Below, in pieces: positions 51,493 to 60,439 of a stretch of DNA of 64,000 nt. The notes under the pieces were generated by a model. That model did not search any database and was not told the DNA's origin. It saw only the letters and a program-made list of their open reading frames with translations. This DNA is from an uncultured Christensenella sp. (lineage in GTDB: Bacteria > Bacillota > Clostridia > Christensenellales > CAG-917). Location of the stretch: positions 1-64,000 of the forward strand of contig CAJTQT010000001.1 of NCBI GenBank assembly GCA_910578325.1. Reading direction: 5' to 3'. Position 1 is the stretch's first letter. Each line of letters starts with the position of its first letter. The translations under genes and the position numbers were made by a program.

Positions 51493-52986
51493 TTACGGGC
51501 AAACTCCGCAGTCATCGCACAGGCGTGTGATGCATTTGTTTTGTTCCGGAAGAGCGAAAGGCGGCTCTTCTGAAATCTCGAATCTCTCGCGTCTTATGTT
51601 TTCGTCCGCATATAGATAAATTCTCTTATCAGCCCACGCCGTTTCCACGTGTTTTTGCAGTATTCCGCTTTGAATCAACATCTCGTACAGCCCCGGATAC
51701 ACGCCTACGTAAGCGGTTCCGCGCCTGTGCGCCAACATAAAGTCCACAAGTTCTTCTCTGAGCATAAACGCAAGTTGCGCGTCGCTGATAACAAAACCGC
51801 TTTCGCAGAGTTTACAGGGTTGCAACATAAAATCGTCTATGGGAAGCCTTGTCTTCTTGCGCGTGAGTTCTACCAGTCCGAGCGCGGTCATCCCCACAGT
51901 TGTGGTTTTCAGACGGTCGTGTTTGAGAACCCGTTTCAATTCGGCAACGACGGCGTCCCTGTGTTCTTCGAGCGCCATATCTATAAAATCGATGATGACG
52001 ATTCCGCTGATATTGCGAATACGCAACTGTTTTGCAATGCACTCCACCGCAAGCATATTCGTCTTAAAAACCGTATCTTCCAAGTCCCGCGAGCCGACGA
52101 ATTTACCCGTATTAACGTCGATAACCGTGCACGCTTCGGTTTTGTCTATTACAATATATGCGCCGTTTGACATTGCGACTTTGCGGTCGCACAAATGATT
52201 TATCTGCGTACTAAGCCCGAAATGCGACATAATGTTTCGTTCACCGCAATAAACTTCCACCTGCGCTCCGCCCAAGCCGCACAACTTATCCGCGATATCC
52301 GCGTCGTTTACAACCACTCTGTCCAGATGTTCCCCGAAAGTATCGCGTATGGCGCGTTCAAACAGAGTCGCCTCCTCGAATACCGCGCATTTTTCTGGAG
52401 TACGTTCATAGTCCGACAGCACTTTTTTCCAAAGCGCGACAAGCCTTTTTGCGTCGCGCACTATATCGTCGTCGTCCGCCTTGTCCGACGCGGAGCGGAT
52501 TATAAATCCCGAACCCTCGGGACATACGGACTTTACAAGTGCTTCGAGATACTCGCGGCGTTCCTCGTTTTCGATTTTTCGCGACACGCCGATAAAATCA
52601 GACGTGGGTAGGTATACGAGATACGCACCCGCAAGCGTAATATCCGTCGTCAGCCGCGCTCCTTTCTGCCCAAACTGGTCTTTTACAACCTGACACATTA
52701 CGGTGTCGCCCGCCGAGAGGTTTTGGCTCTTCTTCGGCATAACGCTGTGCAGTCTGCTCTTATCGACAAGGGAGTCTCCGACGTACAGAAATCCGTTGCG
52801 TTCAAGGCCTATGTTTACAAACGCGGCCTTCATTCCGCCGAGCACATTCTCGACCTTTCCTTTGTAGATATTTCCTACAATACCCTTTACACTTGTCATC
52901 TCAACCGAAAATTCCAGCATTTCGCCGTCCTCGACAAGTGCGGCGCGAGTGCAGTAAGGTGTGTAGTCAAGTATGAGTTGTTTCAC
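51493..52986 (-). CDS. rng: Ribonuclease G
   Basis: 497 aa RNase E/G family endoribonuclease. S1 domain near the N terminus (GNIYKGKVENVLGGMKAAFVNIGLERNGFLYVGD), the catalytic DNase-I-like region with IDVNTGKFVGSRDLEDTVF and GIVIIDFIDM (metal Asp residues), and the zinc-link CKLCESG. Processes rRNA and mRNA 5' ends. GTG start at 52986 with AAGAGGAC. It follows the two radical-SAM-linked genes as in many clostridia, but rplU does not follow. The C terminus ends in a Cys-rich CDDCGVCP. Confidence 0.93.
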   Translation of the reverse strand: MKQLILDYTPYCTRAALVEDGEMLEFSVEMTSVKGIVGNIYKGKVENVLGGMKAAFVNIGLERNGFLYVGDSLVDKSRLHSVMPKKSQNLSAGDTVMCQVVKDQFGQKGARLTTDITLAGAYLVYLPTSDFIGVSRKIENEERREYLEALVKSVCPEGSGFIIRSASDKADDDDIVRDAKRLVALWKKVLSDYERTPEKCAVFEEATLFERAIRDTFGEHLDRVVVNDADIADKLCGLGGAQVEVYCGERNIMSHFGLSTQINHLCDRKVAMSNGAYIVIDKTEACTVIDVNTGKFVGSRDLEDTVFKTNMLAVECIAKQLRIRNISGIVIIDFIDMALEEHRDAVVAELKRVLKHDRLKTTTVGMTALGLVELTRKKTRLPIDDFMLQPCKLCESGFVISDAQLAFMLREELVDFMLAHRRGTAYVGVYPGLYEMLIQSGILQKHVETAWADKRIYLYADENIRRERFEISEEPPFALPEQNKCITRLCDDCGVCP

Positions 52987-53081
52987 GGTGTCCTCTTACA
53001 CTATCATTTGAATTTTTATCATAACCGAACGTTTATATGCGGGAAATGATCAAATAAACGTTATTTATTGCAATTCCGAAG

Positions 53082-53729
53082 TCAATCGGATCTCTTTTCC
53101 GCTTTAAGCAGATACTCGTCCGCAGAGACAAATCCGTCCCCGACTTTCACAAACTGTTCAATTTTGACGACATCCTGAACATTCAGATTAAGACCTCTGG
53201 TCTTATTCAGCGCGGCAATCACTCTGTCAGGTCTGAGGTTCACGTTGCCGCTTGCAAGTCTCATCGAAAGTCTGCCGTTGGCGTCATACACCCCGAATAT
53301 TTTGTCCGACGCGTTTTCTAAAACCGTCTGTCCTTTTTTCTCGTATTCTATCTGGAATCCGCCGGCCGTATCGATGTCGAAATACTCCGTATCGAAAACG
53401 TAATCCGCCGCGGAAATCACCGCCTGTAAGTTCGGATTTTTGCCGCAATCGAAGCACTCCACCGCTTTAAGCGACGGCATTACCGAATTGTTGTAACGTT
53501 CAAAAACTTCCTGTTTCGACATATCGGTGTCAATCGCGATATACTCCGAAAAAGAAGTGACTCCAACCGCAGTCGGCGGCGAAAAGAAAACGAGCGCGTG
53601 CGGATTGAATCCCTGTGAAAACTTTACGGGAATCTGCGCGCGCCGCAATATTCTGGACGCGTGCCTCAGCATATCTATGTGCGAAATAAACCGCGCGCCG
53701 TCCTTTTTTTCATATTTCAAAACAATCAT
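53082..53729 (-). CDS. TIGR03936/DUF2344 radical-SAM-linked protein
   Basis: 215 aa. YEKKDGARFISHIDMLRHASRILRRAQIPVKFSQGFNPHALVFFSPPTAVGVTS is the hallmark of this family, almost always encoded next to a B12-binding radical SAM enzyme, here immediately upstream. Function unknown; suspected role in tRNA or ribosome modification. Start set at the ATG at 53729, eight bases after GAGGTG, overlapping the end of the radical SAM gene by four bases. Confidence 0.88.
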   Translation of the reverse strand: MIVLKYEKKDGARFISHIDMLRHASRILRRAQIPVKFSQGFNPHALVFFSPPTAVGVTSFSEYIAIDTDMSKQEVFERYNNSVMPSLKAVECFDCGKNPNLQAVISAADYVFDTEYFDIDTAGGFQIEYEKKGQTVLENASDKIFGVYDANGRLSMRLASGNVNLRPDRVIAALNKTRGLNLNVQDVVKIEQFVKVGDGFVSADEYLLKAEKRSD

Positions 53730-55489
53730 ATAGTGCACCTCGCGCTACGGTTTGCTCCGCACGCATTGCAACCTTCGCGACAGTTTCTCGTCGTCCTGCC
53801 TGCATAAGCGTTTTCACGCTCTTTAAGAAGATATTCTTTGGAAACGCCGCAATCGATAAAATCCCACGGCAGGGGCTGCGACAGGTCGCGGGCGCAGACG
53901 TACTCTTCCACGCTCAGACCGCATTCTGCAAACGCGCGTGTCCAGACGTCCCACTTGAACCCCTCCGTCCAAGCGTCGAATTTTGCTCCGAGCCTGTACG
54001 CTCTTTCTACAACCGCGCTCAACCGTCTGTCTCCCCTTGCAAGCGCGGCTTCGAGCACCGAAGTTTCCGCTCCGTGCCAAGAGAACGTAACGCCCTTTAT
54101 TTCCCTTAGTAATCCTCTCAGATAACTCTGCTTTCTAAGCATTTCTTCAAAACTTATCTGCGCCTCCCACTGAAACGGAGTACACGGTTTCGGGATAAAC
54201 ACCGCGCAACTTACAGATATATTCAATCCTCTTTTGCGGCGCTTCTGATAATAAAGATTTTTCAACCGCTTGCAGATTTCCGCGATACCTGCGATATCCT
54301 CGTCCGTCTCGGTCGGAAGCCCGAGCATAAAATAGAGTTTTATGCTTTCGTATCCGACTTCGAACGCTTCCGCGAGATTGTCTATCTCCTCGTCGGTGAC
54401 GTTTTTATTTATTACGTTTCTCAATCTTTGAGTCCCCGCCTCCGGCGCGAACGTAAGCGAACTTCTCCTTGAACGCATAACCATATCCGACTTAAAGGAA
54501 CTGATACGCAGACTCGGCAACGCAAGATTGACGTGCTTTTCGTCGCAAAAGGGGACGAGTTCGTTTTCAAGGTCGAGCAATCCCGAATAATCGCCCGTCG
54601 ACAGCGAACACAGCGACATCTCGCCGAAGCCCGTACTGTTTATCATCTCCTTTCCGAGCAACGCGCACTTCTGCGCACTGCGCTCTCTTATGGGACGGTA
54701 CCAGAACCCCGCCTGACAGAATCTGCAACCGCTGCCGCAGCCTCTGTACAGTTCGAGCACGGCACGGTCGTGCACTGATTCGAGATTCGGCACAAGCGGA
54801 CGCGTGGGGAACGGCGCGTTTTCAAAATCGCGTACGACCGCTTTTCTGACAGTTTCGCCGTCCTTGTGCAGAGAGGGCACGTATGCGCCCTCGACGTCCT
54901 TTATCAACGCGAGTATTTCAGACTTTTTAAGTCCGCGTTTTCTTCCGTCGGACACTATGCGCAGTATTTTCAAGTCCGCCTCTTCACCTTCGCCGCAGAC
55001 GATTACGTCAAAATAATCCGCAAAAGGCTCGGGGTTGACCGAGCACGGTCCTCCCGCTATAATCACGGGATACTCCTCTCCTCTGTCCTTAGCATAAAAC
55101 GGGATCCGGGCAAGGTCCAACATATACAGCACGTTGGTATACAGCAATTCGAAACCGACCGAAAAACCCACGACCGTAAAATCTTTAAGCGGCTTTTTGC
55201 TTTCGACAGACAAGAGCGGAATGCCGCTTTCTCTAAGTTTTTCGGCAAGGTCCTTTGCGGGCGCAAAGCACCTCTCCGCCACGAAATCGCTGTCGGAATT
55301 GATCATGTCGTAGAGAATCTGAACCCCGAGATTGCTCATACCTATCTCGTACAGTTCGGGGAAACAGAAGCACATATCGCCTATATGCGGTTTGTTTACG
55401 TCGGGAGTATTCCACTCTCCGCCGCAGTACCTTGCCGGCTTTTCCACTTCCGATAAAATTTTGTTGAATCTATCTTGCAAATTTTTCAT
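53726..55489 (-). CDS. TIGR03960 family radical SAM protein with B12-binding-like domain
   Basis: 587 aa. The N-terminal cobalamin-binding-like part has CFCFPELYEIGMSNLGVQILY and IIAGGPCSVNPEPFADYFD. The radical SAM triad is in ELYRGCGSGCRFCQAGFWYRP (CxxxCxxC). The TFAPEAGTQRLRNVINKNV segment and LYFMLGLPTETDED are typical of this family. It is invariably paired with the DUF2344 partner (next gene). The reaction is not known. Cys-rich C terminus (CREGCNACGANRSARC). Confidence 0.9.
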   Translation of the reverse strand: MKNLQDRFNKILSEVEKPARYCGGEWNTPDVNKPHIGDMCFCFPELYEIGMSNLGVQILYDMINSDSDFVAERCFAPAKDLAEKLRESGIPLLSVESKKPLKDFTVVGFSVGFELLYTNVLYMLDLARIPFYAKDRGEEYPVIIAGGPCSVNPEPFADYFDVIVCGEGEEADLKILRIVSDGRKRGLKKSEILALIKDVEGAYVPSLHKDGETVRKAVVRDFENAPFPTRPLVPNLESVHDRAVLELYRGCGSGCRFCQAGFWYRPIRERSAQKCALLGKEMINSTGFGEMSLCSLSTGDYSGLLDLENELVPFCDEKHVNLALPSLRISSFKSDMVMRSRRSSLTFAPEAGTQRLRNVINKNVTDEEIDNLAEAFEVGYESIKLYFMLGLPTETDEDIAGIAEICKRLKNLYYQKRRKRGLNISVSCAVFIPKPCTPFQWEAQISFEEMLRKQSYLRGLLREIKGVTFSWHGAETSVLEAALARGDRRLSAVVERAYRLGAKFDAWTEGFKWDVWTRAFAECGLSVEEYVCARDLSQPLPWDFIDCGVSKEYLLKERENAYAGRTTRNCREGCNACGANRSARCTI

Positions 55490-55522
55490 ACCGTTGATAT
55501 AACGCGCCTACACGCGTTCGAA

Positions 55523-56467
55523 TCAAAAACAAAGCGCCGCCGCGCCTATTATACCCGCGTCGTTTCTGAGCGTTGCCGCCACAACTTTGATTTCTGGATT
55601 GTACTCCGCTCCGTAAACATTTTCCGAAACGTATTTCTGCAACGGCTTGACAAAACTCTCGCCCTGATTTGAAATCCCTCCGCCGATAATGATGACTTCG
55701 GGGAAAAATATATTCGCAAACGTGACAAGTCCCGCGCCGACGTATTCTATATAGCGTTGCAAAGTTTCCGACGCTACGGCATCCCCCATCTGAGCGCAGG
55801 TAAATACGGTTTTTCCGTCAACGCCGTGTTCGAGCGCGTATTTTGCAAGCAGACTGTCGGGGTGTTTTGCGCAAGCCTCGCTAACCTGAGATATCAGCGC
55901 GGTTGCCGAGGCATACGCTTCGTAATGCCCGCGCTTTTTACAGCCGCAGGTTGCGCCGCCTATGTTTATCTGAATATGTCCGCCTTCCGCGCCCGCCGAG
56001 CAATTGCCAGTCAGCAATTTTCCGTCGACTACGATTCCCGTGCCGACGCCCGTGCCGAGAGTTACCAGCACACTGTTCTCCGCGCCGTTGCCCGCTCCGA
56101 ACAGAGTTTCGCCGAGCGCGGCGCAGTTTGCGTCGTTGCTCACTTTCACAACCTCGACGTTAAGAAGAGATTTCATCATATCAACTATGGGAGTATTTCT
56201 GAAATTTATATTGCAACTGTATCTTACAACGCCCTTTTCATCGTGTACCGAACCGGGACAGCCTATCCCGACTCCGCATATCTCCGATTTATCCGTTCCG
56301 CTTTTGCGAAGCACGTCCTCCGCGAGGGCGGCGATATCCTTTACAATCTCCGTGTCCGCTTCGCCTGCGCGTATAGGCGCGGCGTCCTTAAATAAAAGCG
56401 AACCGTCGCGCGAAACAACGCCGCACTTGACGCTCATTCCGCCGATGTCTATGCCTAAGTATTTCAT
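55523..56467 (-). CDS. ROK-family glucokinase
   Basis: 314 aa. ATP-binding LGIDIGGMSVKCGVV, catalytic VKVSNDANCAALGE (Asp base), TLGTGVGTGIVVDGKLL, and a zinc-like motif GGATCGCKKRGHYEAYAS, in which the third Cys of the canonical CxCGxxGCxE is His. Phosphorylates glucose or a related sugar. Start set at the ATG at 56467 (GGGGGAAA upstream) rather than 56536. It is 33 bases upstream of the TIGR03960 gene. Confidence 0.9.
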   Translation of the reverse strand: MKYLGIDIGGMSVKCGVVSRDGSLLFKDAAPIRAGEADTEIVKDIAALAEDVLRKSGTDKSEICGVGIGCPGSVHDEKGVVRYSCNINFRNTPIVDMMKSLLNVEVVKVSNDANCAALGETLFGAGNGAENSVLVTLGTGVGTGIVVDGKLLTGNCSAGAEGGHIQINIGGATCGCKKRGHYEAYASATALISQVSEACAKHPDSLLAKYALEHGVDGKTVFTCAQMGDAVASETLQRYIEYVGAGLVTFANIFFPEVIIIGGGISNQGESFVKPLQKYVSENVYGAEYNPEIKVVAATLRNDAGIIGAAALCF

Positions 56468-56562
56468 AAATTTCCCCCGTTGCGAATTATATATAAAATC
56501 TTTTAATATTTTATAATATTGCATCTGAATTGTCAAACGAATAAAAAAGTGCTTGTAGAATG

Positions 56563-56590
56563 AAAAAAAGCACTCATAAAGAGTGCTTTT
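56563..56590 (-). terminator. Terminator downstream of the spoIVFB-like operon
   Basis: AAAAGCACTC and GAGTGCTTTT around ATAAA, followed by seven T on the minus strand. It would end transcripts coming from the division/sporulation gene cluster. Confidence 0.75.
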
Positions 56591-56592
56591 AG

Positions 56593-56690
56593 TCTTTGGT
56601 GTTTAAAAACTCATAAGTATTTCAACAAACCTTAGTAACCCGAACTCTTTGGTGTTTCAAGTCGCGTTAGTTTCTCGAAAATCCTTAGTA
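56593..56690. repeat. Two 45-bp tandem repeats with conserved ends and 53-bp period
   Basis: Units at 56593-56637 and 56646-56690. Each begins TCTTTGGTGTTT and ends CCTTAGTA, separated by exactly 25 diverged bases. They sit in a 411-base gap (56468-56878) with no other gene, about 190 bases upstream of the XRE gene at 56879. Possible paired protein-binding sites or a recombination site remnant. Confidence 0.65.
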
Positions 56691-56878
56691 TATGATGATA
56701 TATTACTACAAATTGCGACGAATGTCAACAAATTTCGCGCTTAATTATAAATAAATCTCGCGCAACCCCTCAAGTTTAACAGAACGTTTAACTTCCTTTC
56801 AACCCCTCAACGCTTATCCGCACATCACAAACAGATGTAAGCGTCATACTAGCCGCGCGATGATTATACAATTTCAAA

Positions 56879-57100
56879 ATGGAATACGGTTTGAAAACTA
56901 CGGTCGGCAAAAATCTCAAAGAAAGCCGCACCGCCGCAGGGTACACTCAGGCGCAGGTTGCAAAACTAATGAATATGACGCAACAGCAATACAGTCGGTT
57001 TGAAAACGGCATATTCGAACTCAACTATGACCAACTCGTATATCTTTGCACGCTTTTCGACGTTTCAAGCGATTTTTTATTAGGTCTTTCGCTGTTTTAA
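56879..57100 (+). CDS. XRE-family HTH transcriptional regulator
   Basis: 73 aa, a single Cro/CI-type HTH: NLKESRTAAGYTQAQVAKLMNMTQQQYSRFENG and the C-terminal FDVSSDFLLGLS. No effector domain. No Shine-Dalgarno is visible; TATACA lies about 12 bases before the ATG, so translation may be leaderless or weak. It overlaps the convergent spoIVFB-like gene by 21 bases. Confidence 0.8.
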   Translation: MEYGLKTTVGKNLKESRTAAGYTQAQVAKLMNMTQQQYSRFENGIFELNYDQLVYLCTLFDVSSDFLLGLSLF

Positions 57101-58009
57101 ACTTTTGGCAAAAAATGATTTTTTTGTTTTCGCGTTTTCAACCGCCTCTTTTTGCAATCTGTTTTTTTGCGTCTTCGCAGGCTTTCCTTTTCCGCTCAAA
57201 GCAGATTCGAGCGTATTAGATAGCCTGTTTTTCAGCGCAAGAGCCTTTAAATCCGCTTCTGAAAGCACCGCGACGGGTTCGCCTTGCGGACCTATGATTT
57301 CAAACGTCGTTTCACAAGTCGACGCGACGTGATGATACAGCCTTATAATCGGAGCGTCCTGCGAAATTCTCACCGTCTTACGCTCTACCCCCAGCATATA
57401 ATTCTTGCTCGCACTGTCCAGAATGCTGATATACATCTCCTCTTTTGTTCCGAACGCCGAACCGTAAAACAGAAATACCGCTATTATTCCGAAAGTAAAA
57501 TTGAGTCCGAAAAAGAAGGAACCTATAAAAAGCCCTAAAAATATCACGCTGCAAACTATCCCCGCAATTTGCAAGCCTTTTATCGCTTTGAGTTTGTTTT
57601 TGCAAAGTCCGAGAACTATGCGCGAGCCGTCCAAAGGATATATCGGAAGCAGATTGAAAATGCCCAGAGAAAGATTTGCGTAAAAGAAAATCTCCGTATA
57701 CGAATATACCGAGGGGAACAGCCACCATACGCCCAGCGTGATAAGCGAGAGCACAAGATTGCAAACAGGACCTGCAAGCCCCACAAGTACAGAGGACGGA
57801 CGGTCGAAATTCTCTTCCGTACTCATCATTGCGCCGAACGGAAGGAGCACCATTTTCTTTACGGTAAACCCTCGCAGCCGCGCCATAGCCGCGTGCGCGA
57901 GTTCGTGAAGAATAAGCGCGATAAACGTCAGCACAAACGCCTGCGCCCGCCCGAGCGCGACAAGCGCGAGAGCGAGCACGAAAAACAGCGGATGCACTTT
58001 TATCTGCAT
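57080..58009 (-). CDS. SpoIVFB-like M50 site-2 metalloprotease
   Basis: 309 aa polytopic intramembrane zinc protease. HELAH at about 35-39 is the HExxH site and PIYPLDGSRIVLG the second motif with the metal Asp. The C-terminal ~100 residues resemble a CBS-like domain. In Bacillus SpoIVFB activates pro-sigma-K in the mother cell. Its position after minD-minE and the small membrane protein matches the minCD-spoIVFA-spoIVFB layout. ATG at 58009 with a weak ribosome site. Confidence 0.87.
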   Translation of the reverse strand: MQIKVHPLFFVLALALVALGRAQAFVLTFIALILHELAHAAMARLRGFTVKKMVLLPFGAMMSTEENFDRPSSVLVGLAGPVCNLVLSLITLGVWWLFPSVYSYTEIFFYANLSLGIFNLLPIYPLDGSRIVLGLCKNKLKAIKGLQIAGIVCSVIFLGLFIGSFFFGLNFTFGIIAVFLFYGSAFGTKEEMYISILDSASKNYMLGVERKTVRISQDAPIIRLYHHVASTCETTFEIIGPQGEPVAVLSEADLKALALKNRLSNTLESALSGKGKPAKTQKNRLQKEAVENAKTKKSFFAKSLKQRKT

Positions 58010-58022
58010 AGCGAAACTCTTA

Positions 58023-58259
58023 TCAGATATTAGTCAGGAAATTCGCAACCGATTTGATTGCGTCCACAGCCGCGGACGCCTTAAAGATGTTCGCAAACAA
58101 AAATCCCAAAGATACGAATACGCCGAGCACGACAGGAACTATCGCGACATCGAGAAAGTCGATAGAATGTTTGCGGCGGCGTTTTTCCGTCACTCTGTTT
58201 TCTACAAATTCGTTTGTCGAAATTTCTACGTCAAGTTTTTTATTCTCGTCAAATTCCAT
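58023..58259 (-). CDS. Small single-span membrane protein in the spoIVFA position
   Basis: 78 aa. A charged N terminus with RRRKHS near 28-33, one strong membrane helix (about 36-58) and a short amphipathic tail. No LytM/M23 domain, unlike SpoIVFA. It lies 13 bases before the spoIVFB-like gene and 61 bases after minE. Position suggests a partner of the protease; sequence gives no family. RBS GAGGTGAC. Confidence 0.6.
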   Translation of the reverse strand: MEFDENKKLDVEISTNEFVENRVTEKRRRKHSIDFLDVAIVPVVLGVFVSLGFLFANIFKASAAVDAIKSVANFLTNI

Positions 58260-58320
58260 ATTGTCACCTCGGCAATATCCTATTCTTTGAGAATCCGTTT
58301 TATACCTGACTTTGCAAAAA

Positions 58321-58572
58321 TCAGTACCTTTTTATATCGAACGTCGTTTCAAACTGTTTTATTCGCGTTGCCGAAGCGGAAACGGTTATTCTGTACTCGC
58401 CGCTATCCATAAGAACTATGTCTATTTCCGCCGCGTCCGTCAAATCGAAATAATCGTTTAAAATACGGTTTAAGTCACCCGTCAGCGCGGTGGAAAACCC
58501 TTCTTTTACTCCCACCTTGTCGTGAATGAGCATATCCCGCATACGTTTTGCAATCTCTCTGTCCCTTTTCAT
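58321..58572 (-). CDS. minE: Cell division topological specificity factor MinE
   Basis: 83 aa. N-terminal amphipathic/MinD-binding helix (REIAKRMRDMLIHDKVGV) and the C-terminal beta-sheet (AEIDIVLMDSGEYRITVSASA) are as in MinE. Stimulates MinD ATPase and drives Min oscillation. Directly downstream of minD (12 bases). No minC is found beside it. Confidence 0.87.
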   Translation of the reverse strand: MKRDREIAKRMRDMLIHDKVGVKEGFSTALTGDLNRILNDYFDLTDAAEIDIVLMDSGEYRITVSASATRIKQFETTFDIKRY

Positions 58573-58584
58573 AATACCTCTCTA

Positions 58585-59334
58585 TTACCTTCTGCGGAAC
58601 AAACGGTGTCTGTACTTTACGTCAACGAAATTCTTTGTCGAATTCGCTACGTTTTCGGCAAGCGCGTCGTACGCCCTGTCGGACACCGAAGACTGCGGCA
58701 TAGTTCCGAGTTGCTGATAAAGAGTTATCATATCGTCTTCGGGAATTACGCCCACCGGCGGCGTATGGAGAAGGGAACCTATTTCAGCCGCGCCGATCAT
58801 CTCTCCTCTCGAAACCATATCGGGACGAACCCTGTTTACCACTATGGAAATATCGGAAAGTCTGTATCCTGCAAGCAGACTTATCACCTTGTCCGCGTCC
58901 CTGATTGCCGAAGCGGACGGCGTTGTAACTACAATAGCCTCGTCCGCAGCCGAAACAGCGCGGTGAAAACCGTGTTCAATTCCGGCGGGACAGTCTATAA
59001 TGACAAAATCGAATTCGGAAAATCCGTCCACTATGCCTCTAAACGCCTGAGCGGTCAGCAATGTACTGTCCTTTGACGACGGGAGTATGCGCATAGGGCT
59101 CAGCGTATCCGCCACCAACGCCTGAAACGCGCGGCATTTACCTGCAAGCACATCGCTCATATCGTAAACGACGCGGCGTTCTATTGCGGTCACGACGTCG
59201 AGATTGTTTAATCCCACGTCTCCGTCGACGAGCACTACTCTGTATCCGTTCAGCGCGAGTTTGCGCCCGAGCGCGGCGGTTACGGTCGTTTTGCCAACGC
59301 CGCCCTTTCCGGAAGTTATAACTATTCTTCTCAT
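58585..59334 (-). CDS. minD: Septum site-determining ATPase MinD
   Basis: 249 aa ParA-family ATPase. Deviant Walker A GKGGVGKTT at about 9-17, VLVDGDVGLNNLDV, IIDCPAGIEHGF (Walker B), NRVRPDM. MinD normally ends in a membrane-targeting amphipathic helix; here the C-terminal KNFVDVKYRHRLFRRR is short and basic. Positions the division septum, normally by recruiting MinC, which is absent from this locus. Confidence 0.93.
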   Translation of the reverse strand: MRRIVITSGKGGVGKTTVTAALGRKLALNGYRVVLVDGDVGLNNLDVVTAIERRVVYDMSDVLAGKCRAFQALVADTLSPMRILPSSKDSTLLTAQAFRGIVDGFSEFDFVIIDCPAGIEHGFHRAVSAADEAIVVTTPSASAIRDADKVISLLAGYRLSDISIVVNRVRPDMVSRGEMIGAAEIGSLLHTPPVGVIPEDDMITLYQQLGTMPQSSVSDRAYDALAENVANSTKNFVDVKYRHRLFRRR

Positions 59335-59346
59335 AGATATATAATA

Positions 59347-59379
59347 AAAAACAGACGGATGAAACTCCTGTCTGTTTTT
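59347..59379 (-). terminator. Terminator between mreB-like gene and minD
   Basis: AAAAACAGAC/GTCTGTTTTT 10-bp stem around a 13-base loop, T-runs on both strands, between the mreB stop (59441) and the minD start (59334). Confidence 0.75.
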
Positions 59380-59440
59380 GAGATAAAACGTATTTATTTG
59401 GCGAAAAAATATTATATTTCCCGCGCCTGTCTCCCCATTG

Positions 59441-60439
59441 TCAGGACAGTTTTATGCCAAGCATATCACCGAGCAGAACTTTATTGTCGAAAAACTTCGC
59501 GCCGCCGCTCGCAACGGCATTGTCCATATCGCGCAAAAGCGTAATGGGCAATTCCAACGCCTGTTCAAGATACTGCAAGAGTCCGGGGATATGCAAACTG
59601 CCGCCCGTAACAAAAATACCCTTTCTCAGAATTTCCGCCGCAAGTTCGGGGGGAGTCTGATTGAGTACGGACATAATAACTTCGATAATATCGTCTACAA
59701 GCGGAATAACCGCGTCGCGCATCTCCTCGGCAGATACGTACAGGCTTCTCGGACTACCGTCCTTTCCGCCGCCCGACACCGCATAACTTCCCGCATCGTT
59801 CAGATAAAACGAAAGCGCGGACTGTTTCAGATTTTCAATTGTGTACTCGCCGACCTTTACTCCGTAATGCATATAAAGGCTATCGATAATAGCGTTATTA
59901 AACGCGTCTCCCGCTATATTTACGGAACAACCCGCCGCAATACCTCTGTTGGTCACCGCGGAGATTTCCGTCTTTCCTCCGCCGATATCCACAAAAAGAC
60001 CTCCGATACTCCCCGTATATGCCAGAAGCGACAGCGGAGCCTCGACGAGAGTAACCTCTTTTATCCCCGCTTTCAGACAGCATTTTTCAACGGCGCGACG
60101 CTCCGAACCCGAAGACGACATACAGATTGATACAATCGCTTTGATGCGCGGCGCAACGAGACTCGGCGGAAGGATTTTTTTAAGAAAATATTTAAGCATC
60201 ATCGCCGCCATTTCCTCATCGACGACAATTCCTTCCTTTATAGGAGCAATAATCTTTGCTCCGCCCAGCGAACCCGTCATAATGCTTTGCGCGCGATAAC
60301 CGGCTTCGCGGATTTCAAGCCTGTTGCGCGCCTGCACCGCAATAGCAATAGCGGGCTCGCGCAAAACGGGACCTATTCCTTTTTGACAAATCGTAATGAA
60401 TTTGCTTCCCAAATCGATAGAAAGTTCAACCGTTGACAT
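59441..60439 (-). CDS. MreB-like actin homologue, divergent
   Basis: 332 aa. Phosphate-1 region LSIDLGSKFITIC, phosphate-2 GGLFVDIGGGKTEISAVTNRG, adenosine motif FVTGGSLHIPGL. Canonical MreB has IDLGTANTLVYVKGKG; here the loop is changed and overall identity looks low. Polymerises on the membrane to guide cell-wall synthesis. It overlaps maf by 14 bases. mreC and mreD, usually next, are missing here. RBS GGAGT. Confidence 0.85.
   Translation of the reverse strand: MSTVELSIDLGSKFITICQKGIGPVLREPAIAIAVQARNRLEIREAGYRAQSIMTGSLGGAKIIAPIKEGIVVDEEMAAMMLKYFLKKILPPSLVAPRIKAIVSICMSSSGSERRAVEKCCLKAGIKEVTLVEAPLSLLAYTGSIGGLFVDIGGGKTEISAVTNRGIAAGCSVNIAGDAFNNAIIDSLYMHYGVKVGEYTIENLKQSALSFYLNDAGSYAVSGGGKDGSPRSLYVSAEEMRDAVIPLVDDIIEVIMSVLNQTPPELAAEILRKGIFVTGGSLHIPGLLQYLEQALELPITLLRDMDNAVASGGAKFFDNKVLLGDMLGIKLS

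Noticed and set aside
56593..56690. CRISPR array
   Set aside because: Only two units, repeats are split into 12- and 8-bp ends, and no cas genes are nearby.
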